From NCBI GenBank assembly GCA_964373815.1, contig CAYJWI010000038.1, positions 1 through 7,819 on the forward strand: 7,819 nucleotides of DNA, written 5' to 3'. This stretch comes from UBA10205 sp964373815 (GTDB lineage Archaea > Iainarchaeota > Iainarchaeia > Iainarchaeales > Iainarchaeaceae). This document shows positions 1 to 4,990 of the stretch, one piece after another; position 1 is the first letter of the stretch, and each line of letters begins with the position of its first letter. The position numbers were made by a program, and so were the translations under genes. The notes under the pieces are model-generated. The model worked only from the letters and a program-made list of their open reading frames with translations, made no database searches and was not told where the DNA came from.

Positions 1-1
1 A

Positions 2-96
2 TTATAGCAAACCATGAAAGTTTTTCGGCATTCAGGGTGGTTTGCTAGATAGCAGACCATGAAATATCGCCGAATTACTTTATTGGTCTGCTATAA
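2..96. repeat. Long imperfect palindrome made of four alternating copies of TAGCARACCA
   Basis: TAGCAAACCA (5-14), TGGTTTGCTA (38-47), TAGCAGACCA (50-59) and TGGTCTGCTA (84-93) alternate in orientation. Two foldings are possible. In one, two adjacent hairpins form (5-14 with 38-47, 10 bp; 49-59 with 84-94, 11 bp). In the other, a single long hairpin forms: 2-14 with 84-96 (12 of 13 pairs), 17-21 with 77-81 (5 of 5), 24-29 with 69-74 (6 of 6), closed by 38-47 with 50-59 (9 pairs plus one G-T wobble, 2-nt tip). It lies 80 bp beyond the stop codon of pcn, in its 3' direction, so it could be an RNA 3'-end structure, a protein-binding site or a small mobile/recombination element. The function is not determined. 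Base pairing was checked position by position by eye. Confidence 0.75.
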
Positions 97-175
97 GTAA
101 AATGAAACCGATAAGTATAATGGTATTTATGCTTTTCTGTGCCGTGTTTGCAGCCAAGCAAATGGTTCGCAGAGT

Positions 176-922
176 TCAGTCGCTCTCTATTCTAGGCGCG
201 AGGAAGTATGTGAGGGTCGCTTCGCCGATTTTGTAGGAAATCTCGACAGGCGCGCTGCTCTTGAGCTTTAAGAGGACCTCGGTGTCTGAAGATGCAGCCT
301 TGATTGTGCTCACGAGATAGTCGAGCGGGAACATCGCACGCGCCTCGGCATCGGCCTTTAGCGAGACTATGGACTTGTCCTTGTTCGAGTAAACGTTGTT
401 CAAATTGCCCTTGCTAGAATTCGCCTTCACCACAAACGAATCATCCTCAATCGAGAGCAGCACGTGCGTGGATACAAGCCCCGCGTCCTTGAAGCTGTCC
501 TGCAATGCATCCGCCTTCACCTTCACTTCGCCCTCAAAATCAATCTTTGGCACCGGAAGTTCTGCGGCGTTTAGATCCAGCAGCGGAATTGAGAATGACC
601 TTTTCGATGAGCCGGTGAAAACTATTGAAAGCTTCGAGCCGTCATCGGAAACAGAAAGCTCGAGCGCATCGCCGGCCTTCGCCCTTGACATGATTTGGTT
701 GAAGTAATTTAGGTCTATTCCGAGCTTTGTCTGCTCCTTTACCTTGAACTGCTTGAAGGCCTTTTTTGGCAGGAAGAAATCGACAAGTGAAATCTGCGAA
801 GGGTCTGTTGCCTTTAGACCGAGGCCCTTGTCATCAATCACGAACTCTGCCTCATCCACCAGCGCGGCTATTCCGTCCACGCACTTCTTGAAAAGGGCGG
901 CATCCTCGAAAACAAGTTCCAC
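176..922 (-). CDS. pcn: DNA polymerase sliding clamp (PCNA)
   Basis: Homotrimeric ring that encircles DNA and tethers replicative polymerase, FEN1, ligase and other factors through PIP-box peptides. The product is 248 residues, the normal length for archaeal PCNA. Family landmarks are the N-terminal FEDAALFKKCVDGIAALVDE helix, the LKATDPSQISLVDFFLP signature (about residues 37-52), the inter-domain region around 115-130 (PLLDLNAAELPVPKIDF) and the C-terminal LAPRIESD that receives PIP boxes. The GTG start at 922 is preferred because AGGTG (930-934, minus strand) sits 7 nt upstream; a TTG at 925 in the same frame would add one residue. It is the last gene of the minus-strand block, 67 bp after the signal peptidase stop, and has its own TATA-like box. 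One copy is visible, with no anomalies. The identity is certain; only the start is open. Confidence 0.96.
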   Translation of the reverse strand: MELVFEDAALFKKCVDGIAALVDEAEFVIDDKGLGLKATDPSQISLVDFFLPKKAFKQFKVKEQTKLGIDLNYFNQIMSRAKAGDALELSVSDDGSKLSIVFTGSSKRSFSIPLLDLNAAELPVPKIDFEGEVKVKADALQDSFKDAGLVSTHVLLSIEDDSFVVKANSSKGNLNNVYSNKDKSIVSLKADAEARAMFPLDYLVSTIKAASSDTEVLLKLKSSAPVEISYKIGEATLTYFLAPRIESD

Positions 923-978
923 CAAAAAACACCTGCAGACAAAAAAGAAATTCCTTCAAAATAATTCAGCTACCAACC

Positions 979-986
979 ATTTAAAA
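979..986 (-). promoter_or_regulatory. TATA box candidate for pcn
   Basis: On the minus strand the sequence reads TTTTAAAT, about 60 bp upstream of the GTG start of pcn. Initiation about 25 bp downstream would leave a leader of roughly 35 nt carrying the AGGTG ribosome-binding site at 930-934. The box abuts the stop codon of the upstream signal peptidase gene, so pcn may be expressed independently or by read-through. It is assigned by composition and spacing only. Confidence 0.45.
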
Positions 987-989
987 GCG

Positions 990-1706
990 TTAAGCCGGGC
1001 TTGCGGGGAAGAGCAGCCTTGGAAGGTCGTCGAAAAAGAGCAGCTTGACATATCCGAGGAGCGGGAGGTGGAAGAGGTATTTGCCCTTGAGGCTTGCAAT
1101 CGGCACTGGCCGGGGGGAGATGCAGACACGCCTGTTTATTTCGGACTCTCCGCAGTCCTGGTCAAGCCTTTCATTGTTGTCGCCAAGGGTTACCAGGAAT
1201 TCGCCGTCCGGTGCCTTGAGCTTTAGGACTGCGCGGTGTATTATGTCCTGCCAGCGCGTTGGCGAAGTATAGACGACTATCGGGCCTTTGGGGTCAAGGC
1301 TGAACTCCTTACCATTGATTAGAAGCGTTGCCGGCCTCTGTCCTCCGATGGCATCCGCCTGATAGCCTATCTTTGCGTAGTCCCTTAGCGCCTTGTCCCC
1401 TGCTGTAAAATCGACAACTGCTTCGCTTGGCGAAAGGGAAGCCGCTGCACCCAGTATCACCACATCGCCGCGATAGAGCGTCGGCTCCATAGAGCCGGAG
1501 TAAACAATCACGAGAGGCGAGGAGGTGCCGAGCGCGTATGCGAGAACGAAATTGTAAAGGACATAGGCGAATACAAATGCGGAAATAACGTAAACGATTG
1601 ATTCGATTGCCTTGTCTCCTCTGGGGTTGACAAGTGGCATCAGGTAGAGGTCGACGTAGGTGAAAGGGTCGAGCCACTTGAGCTTTCCGGCAAGTTCTTT
1701 CATCAT
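990..1706 (-). CDS. Archaeal type I signal peptidase (S26B-like)
   Basis: Membrane serine protease that removes signal peptides outside the cytoplasmic membrane. Numbering from the ATG at 1706 (238 aa), a membrane segment spans about residues 34-59. The catalytic serine follows in SGSMEPTL (Ser72), then the histidine in DIIHRAV (His157, the position held by lysine in bacterial enzymes) and GDNNE (Asp176). This gives the Ser-His-Asp arrangement of archaeal and ER enzymes. A second hydrophobic stretch near the C-terminus (FHLPLLGYVKLLFF) may contact or cross the membrane. The stretch between the serine box and the histidine is long (about 80 residues). The frame stays open to a TTG at 1826, directly after rpoL, but that start has no ribosome-binding site, whereas 1706 lies about 25 bp below a TATA-like box. 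A second ATG follows at 1703. The family assignment is strong; the start is moderately sure. Confidence 0.88.
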   Translation of the reverse strand: MMKELAGKLKWLDPFTYVDLYLMPLVNPRGDKAIESIVYVISAFVFAYVLYNFVLAYALGTSSPLVIVYSGSMEPTLYRGDVVILGAAASLSPSEAVVDFTAGDKALRDYAKIGYQADAIGGQRPATLLINGKEFSLDPKGPIVVYTSPTRWQDIIHRAVLKLKAPDGEFLVTLGDNNERLDQDCGESEINRRVCISPRPVPIASLKGKYLFHLPLLGYVKLLFFDDLPRLLFPASPA

Positions 1707-1726
1707 AAGTGAAAACTTGAAAGCGG

Positions 1727-1734
1727 TTAAAAAA
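1727..1734 (-). promoter_or_regulatory. TATA box candidate for the signal peptidase (leaderless)
   Basis: The minus strand reads TTTTTTAA centred about 25 bp upstream of the ATG at 1706, the spacing expected if transcription starts at or next to the start codon. No Shine-Dalgarno motif precedes that ATG, which fits a leaderless message. This is the main reason for preferring the shorter protein. It rests on spacing and composition only. Confidence 0.4.
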
Positions 1735-1829
1735 CTTGAGGCTTCGAAGGCGAAGCCAGACTGTTGCCAAAAATACAGGCTTCCGACAAAGCCGGTTAGC
1801 CATGGTGCTTGTGGCAAAAGTTCCAAAGG

Positions 1830-2105
1830 CTACTTTAGCGCTTTTTTCATTTTCTTGTCGAAGTCGTCGAGGTCTGATTCTATTTCCTTGACCGCTTCCT
1901 CGAAAACTTTTTTCGGGGATTTTCCGTCTGTCTTCAGCACGAACCTCGCGCCCTTGTCTGTCGGGTGGTCGAGGATGTATGAAACGAGTTCGACGTCCTT
2001 GCTTGCAAGCAGCTTGTGCTTTAGGAGGTTCGGGAAAGTGTGCCTCTCGCCCTCAAGCCTGAATTCCGCAAAATCCTTTCCGCTCTTTATTACATCCATC
2101 TTCAT
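1830..2105 (-). CDS. rpoL: DNA-directed RNA polymerase subunit L (RpoL)
   Basis: Small subunit that pairs with subunit D, the archaeal alpha-like heterodimer around which RNA polymerase assembles. It is 91 residues, the usual length. Diagnostic stretches are EGERHTFPNLLKHKLL (about residues 18-33), DVELVSYILDHPTDKGARFVLKTDG (about 37-61) and a C-terminal charged helix. The ATG at 2105 matches the family's N-terminus (MKMDVIKSGKDFAEF). It follows GAGGTGA by 4 nt, and the TGA of that motif is the csl4 stop codon, so translation is probably coupled to csl4. A second ATG at 2099 has 10-nt spacing and would remove two residues. The upstream neighbour is csl4, and this gene and csl4 clearly form one operon. 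Confidence 0.95.
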   Translation of the reverse strand: MKMDVIKSGKDFAEFRLEGERHTFPNLLKHKLLASKDVELVSYILDHPTDKGARFVLKTDGKSPKKVFEEAVKEIESDLDDFDKKMKKALK

Positions 2106-2109
2106 CCGC

Positions 2110-2670
2110 TCACCTCAAAGTGTAATCCGCTGAAACTTTCCTCTCCTCGGTTTCGCCCGTGGCAGCGTCCCGGAGCTTTCCATCTATTAGGTGCAGGGGC
2201 TTTCTCGATTTTATCCCGAAAGCCTTTATCACGCCAAGCTCCGGTGCTTTTGTCTCGAGCTCCACGCCATAAGCGGTGACCTCTATTACGCGCGCCTTCA
2301 CTATGTCGCCAATCCTGTACATTTCATCCGTGCTGTTCACATAGCTGCTGCTGATGTTGAAGACCGCAATCGAACCGTTCCTGTCGTGCACGCTCCTCCT
2401 CTCGCCGTCCTTTTCGGCCTCCTTTATTTCCACGAGCACCGAGTGCTGCTTTACAAGAGAAACTACCCCGAGCACTGTGCAGCCCCTCTCGAGTATCTTG
2501 ACTTCCCGGGTGGCCTTGCTAACGCCCGCCTCATGCTTTGAGGAATCGATGGATTTCATGCCGATTGAATCCGAATAAACGCTTCCGCCGCTCTCGTACG
2601 CGTGCTTTCCGGCCACGAATTCCTCCTCATAGCCCAAAAAAGAACCGGGGTAAGCAAAATCTTCTTCCAA
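2110..2670 (-). CDS. csl4: Exosome complex RNA-binding cap subunit Csl4
   Basis: Cap protein of the archaeal 3'-5' RNA exosome; it sits over the Rrp41-Rrp42 hexamer, feeds RNA in and recruits partners. The 186 residues show the N-terminal domain (PGSFLGYEEEFVAGKHAYE, about 8-26; GSVYSDSIGMKSID, about 29-42), an S1 RNA-binding domain (about 57-141) and a C-terminal segment ending EERKVSADY. In typical homologues that last segment is a zinc ribbon. Here the four expected cysteine positions are Gly152, Ser155, Asp168 and Thr171, and the only cysteine in the protein is Cys64. The start is a TTG at 2670 with GGAGG 7 nt upstream; the next in-frame ATG would delete the N-terminal domain. It is the first gene of the csl4-rpoL operon, with a 4-nt gap to rpoL. 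Confidence 0.9.
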   Translation of the reverse strand: MEEDFAYPGSFLGYEEEFVAGKHAYESGGSVYSDSIGMKSIDSSKHEAGVSKATREVKILERGCTVLGVVSLVKQHSVLVEIKEAEKDGERRSVHDRNGSIAVFNISSSYVNSTDEMYRIGDIVKARVIEVTAYGVELETKAPELGVIKAFGIKSRKPLHLIDGKLRDAATGETEERKVSADYTLR

Positions 2671-2727
2671 AACAACGCCTCCAAACAGAAACAGGCAATC
2701 AAACAGAGTATTCTGCCCCAGAAATGT

Positions 2728-2735
2728 ATTTAAAC
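2728..2735. promoter_or_regulatory. Shared palindromic TATA box between csl4 and the SpoIIM-family gene
   Basis: The self-complementary core TTTAAA (2729-2734) lies between divergent genes. On the plus strand it is about 27 bp upstream of the ATG at 2758, the spacing for a leaderless message. On the minus strand it is about 61 bp upstream of the csl4 TTG, leaving a leader of about 35 nt with a GGAGG site. No other convincing TATA box lies in the 87-bp gap, so one box may serve both directions. Confidence 0.5.
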
Positions 2736-2757
2736 CACTATGGCTTTCAACCTTCTA

Positions 2758-3726
2758 ATGGTCCTTGAAGCCCTCCCTTCCTTGCAGGGTGTGGAAAAGC
2801 ACCCTGCCTCATTATTCCTCATTTCCTTCATTATAGCCACAATAGGCATATTCGTGGCACACCAGACCTTTCCTGAAAGCACTTCGGTGCTCGCGCTTGC
2901 CTTTGTCGCCACCGCATTCCTGCCCATAATGAAATCGCTCTTCCTCAATGCCGAGGAAAAGGAGGTTGAGGAATCCGACATGCCCTTTGCCTTCATAGCG
3001 ACGCACTTTGATGTCATAAAGGTTTATACCTGGATTTTCATCGGCCTTGCATTCACGTTCTCTTTCTGGGCCGTTATGCTGCCCGAAAGCACGGCGAACT
3101 GCGATGGCTGGCAGTGCGCGCTCCCGGAGAAAGGGGATGTGTTCTCGCAGCAGGCGAAGGTGCGCTCCGACATCACCGGGAACGCTGTTGGCTCGCAGGA
3201 ATGCTTCAGCAGCGGCACAAAGGACTTCTCAAACTGCTTCCAGCTAATTTTCGAGAACAACACCTGGGTCATGGTGCTCGCAATAATATTCTCCTTCATA
3301 TGGGGCGCGGGGGCGATATTTTTGCTCGGATGGAACGCTTCTGTTATAGGCTATTTTGTCGCGACTGAAATAACCTCGAAAAGCCTTGATGCTGGCATCG
3401 CACGCGCCATAAGCTACCTCCCGCACGGGATACCCGAAATAATGGCGTATTTCATAGCCGCAATCGCGGGGGGGATAATTTCCGCCGCAATCACGAAGAA
3501 AAGCTTCCAGAAGCACGAACTGCGCATTGTGCTGGTTGACACGGTGCTCCTGCTCATGCTTGCAACAATAACGCTCTTCATAGGCGCGTACATTGAAACC
3601 TCGGAAATATTCGGCGACTGGAACTCCGCGCTTGCGGGGGTTGTCGCTTTCCTCGCGCTCTACCTCGTGCTCTATGTGCCTTCGGTGCGCTACAGGATAA
3701 ACAAGGTGTCAAGGCCGAAGAAGTAA
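2758..3726 (+). CDS. SpoIIM / DUF95-family integral membrane protein
   Basis: Polytopic membrane protein of the family that includes bacterial sporulation stage II protein M and many archaeal homologues of unknown function. From the ATG at 2758 it has 322 residues. The N-terminus MVLEALPSLQGVEKHPASLFLISF is typical of archaeal members. Membrane segments lie at about 18-38, 41-62, 86-108, 168-193, 224-246, 257-281 and 290-312. The conserved family motif is SYLPHGIPEIMAYFIAAIAGG (about 209-229). A loop at about 109-167 holds four cysteines (115, 120, 149, 160). An upstream ATG at 2740 would add six residues but sits only about 10 bp from the TATA box, so 2758 is preferred. The gene diverges from csl4 and converges on the SPFH gene. 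The family call is strong, but the archaeal role is unknown. Confidence 0.85.
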   Translation: MVLEALPSLQGVEKHPASLFLISFIIATIGIFVAHQTFPESTSVLALAFVATAFLPIMKSLFLNAEEKEVEESDMPFAFIATHFDVIKVYTWIFIGLAFTFSFWAVMLPESTANCDGWQCALPEKGDVFSQQAKVRSDITGNAVGSQECFSSGTKDFSNCFQLIFENNTWVMVLAIIFSFIWGAGAIFLLGWNASVIGYFVATEITSKSLDAGIARAISYLPHGIPEIMAYFIAAIAGGIISAAITKKSFQKHELRIVLVDTVLLLMLATITLFIGAYIETSEIFGDWNSALAGVVAFLALYLVLYVPSVRYRINKVSRPKK

Positions 3727-3750
3727 TTCATTTTCCATCGGTTCCCTTTG

Positions 3751-3755
3751 TTTTT
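3751..3755 (+). terminator. T-rich terminator candidate after the SpoIIM-family gene
   Basis: A TTTTT run inside CCCTTTGTTTTTGG lies 25 bp beyond the SpoIIM-family stop. Archaeal RNA polymerase commonly terminates at short U runs without a hairpin. The gap between these convergent genes is 67 bp and carries a T run for each strand. Confidence 0.35.
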
Positions 3756-3763
3756 GGCTAGAT

Positions 3764-3768
3764 AAAAA
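3764..3768 (-). terminator. T-rich terminator candidate after the SPFH gene
   Basis: The minus strand reads CATTTTTATC, 26 bp beyond the SPFH gene stop. It mirrors the plus-strand T run 8 bp away and would separate the two convergent transcripts. Confidence 0.35.
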
Positions 3769-3793
3769 TGCCGGTTATTTGCCGCGGAAAAAC

Positions 3794-4924
3794 CTACCTT
3801 CCCCTCTTTCTTTTTCCCCTGCTTGTTTTTCGCTTTCCTCTTTTTACTTTCCTTCTTTTCCCCGCGCTTCGCCTCGCCTTCGCCCTCTTCCTTGCCTTTT
3901 TTGCCCTGCGCCTTGCGCTGGCTTTTTCCACGAATGCCCTCACCACGGGCGCGTATTTTTTCAGCATGCCTTCGAGGCCATCCTGCGAGAGCCCCTTTTC
4001 CCCTGAAAGCGAGCGCGCGAGGTTTGTGAGCTCCATTGGGAAAATTATCTTCGAGCTCTTGCCCTCGCCGAGCTTCTCGAGGGCCTTCACGTAATAGTAA
4101 GCGAGCGTCTTGTCATTTAGCTGCGAGGCCGCGGCCTTGACCGCCTCTATTTCCGCCTGGTGGCCCTGCGCCTGCTCTATGCGCGCGAGCTTGTTTTGCA
4201 CCGCCGCCTTCTGGTTGTGCATTGCCTCGAGCACTGTTTTTGGGATGTCGATGTCCTGGATAACGGCTTCCTCGACCTCTACGCCCCACTTCCTTGCGAT
4301 GTCCTCGAGCTGCTTTTTTAGCACATCCGCAAGGTCGCCAAGGCTCGAAATGAGCTCGGTGAGTGTTAGTTTTCCGCACTCTGACCTTATGGCGCCCAGA
4401 ACGAAAAGCTCGGAAGCCTTCACATAATCATCAATCTTTATTACGCTGTTTACGACCGAGGCGTTGTCATCCTTCACCTTCAGGTAGATGACCGCGTCAA
4501 GGGAAACATCTATCCCGTCCTTGGTGATGACGTCCTGCTTTGGGACATCTATTGTCTTTGTCCTCAAGTCGACAACCACGAATGTTTCGAGCGGCGAGAG
4601 CACCAGGGTCCAGCCGGGGCCGCCTACCCTGTTGAGCTTTCCGAAGCGGAATATCACCGCCCTTTCATAATCCTGCAGCTGGAGAAGGTATGTGTATCTT
4701 GAGACAAGGTAGACAATTGCAAACACGGCAAGAGCGAGCGCGAGGTTATCGAGAATGAAATCCACGTTCCGGAAAACCGCGAAGGCGAAAATGGCGAGCA
4801 CCACGACCAGCAATACGAAAAGCCCGTACTTGAAATTCGCCTCTTCAGCGTGCGGGGAGCCCCCTTCATGGGAATGCCCTTCATGTGATTCTTCGCCCAA
4901 AAGCCCACATCCCAAAAAAAACAT
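3794..4924 (-). CDS. Stomatin-like SPFH/Band 7 membrane protein with polybasic C-terminal tail
   Basis: SPFH proteins oligomerise at membranes and organise microdomains or regulate membrane proteases; the substrate here is unknown. In order, the 376 residues contain a short N-terminus with a histidine/glutamate-rich segment (His14, 17, 19, 25), two membrane segments (about 33-51 and 56-77), a Band 7 domain (about 80-240, with YERAVIFRFGKLNRVGGPGWTL-type start and VVDLRTKTIDVPKQDVITKDG), a charged coiled-coil region (about 196-265), and a helix-rich stretch to about 333. Residues 334-376 are exceptional: 27 of 43 are Lys/Arg and none are acidic. The start is an ATG at 4924 with no evident Shine-Dalgarno site. 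The gene diverges from the DUF373 gene across a shared TATA box and converges on the SpoIIM-family gene. The family is sure; the tail function is unknown. Confidence 0.88.
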   Translation of the reverse strand: MFFLGCGLLGEESHEGHSHEGGSPHAEEANFKYGLFVLLVVVLAIFAFAVFRNVDFILDNLALALAVFAIVYLVSRYTYLLQLQDYERAVIFRFGKLNRVGGPGWTLVLSPLETFVVVDLRTKTIDVPKQDVITKDGIDVSLDAVIYLKVKDDNASVVNSVIKIDDYVKASELFVLGAIRSECGKLTLTELISSLGDLADVLKKQLEDIARKWGVEVEEAVIQDIDIPKTVLEAMHNQKAAVQNKLARIEQAQGHQAEIEAVKAAASQLNDKTLAYYYVKALEKLGEGKSSKIIFPMELTNLARSLSGEKGLSQDGLEGMLKKYAPVVRAFVEKASARRRAKKARKRAKARRSAGKRRKVKRGKRKTSRGKRKRGR

Positions 4925-4962
4925 TTAATTGCTTTACTATATGTATTAATAGTAAAAAGAGC

Positions 4963-4974
4963 CCTATATATAGG
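4963..4974. promoter_or_regulatory. Shared palindromic TATA box between the SPFH and DUF373 genes
   Basis: CCTATATATAGG is a perfect 12-bp palindrome. Its centre is about 22-23 bp upstream of the DUF373 ATG (4991), near the leaderless spacing, and about 44 bp upstream of the SPFH ATG (4924) on the other strand, giving a leader of about 20 nt. A further AT-rich stretch on the minus strand (about 4938-4955, TTAATACATATAG) is an alternative box for the SPFH gene. Confidence 0.5.
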
Positions 4975-4990
4975 TTTCGAGCTGGTTTGG

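Noticed and set aside
1..14. Lipoprotein-type N-terminus for the SPFH protein (MFFLGCG)
   Set aside because: The cysteine at residue 6 leaves no room for a signal peptide h-region, so a lipobox is not credible. The positions given are placeholders at the window start; the codons lie at about 4904-4924.
1..107. CRISPR-like array: palindromic repeats ending ATGAAA with 17-19 nt intervals
   Set aside because: Only one full repeat and two partial ones are visible, the intervals are too short for usual spacers, and the two intervals are complementary to each other (24-29 with 69-74, 17-21 with 77-81), which true spacers would not be. No cas gene is in the window.
102..236. 44-residue ORF on + starting MKPISIMVFMLFCAVF, resembling a signal peptide
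   Set aside because: No ribosome-binding site or TATA box at the right place, and its second half is antisense to the end of pcn. The hydrophobic start is probably chance.
1660..2133. Long + strand open frame opposite the signal peptidase and rpoL genes
   Set aside because: Serine/phenylalanine-rich composition typical of an antisense shadow; the opposite strand encodes recognisable proteins throughout.
3797..3925. Pyrimidine-rich tract as a regulatory or triplex element
   Set aside because: It is fully explained as the coding sequence of the SPFH basic tail, which stays in frame to a proper stop.
3768..4094. Hydrophobic Phe/Leu-rich + strand frame, could pass for a membrane protein
   Set aside because: It is the complement of the lysine/arginine-rich SPFH tail; Lys codons read as Phe/Leu on the other strand.
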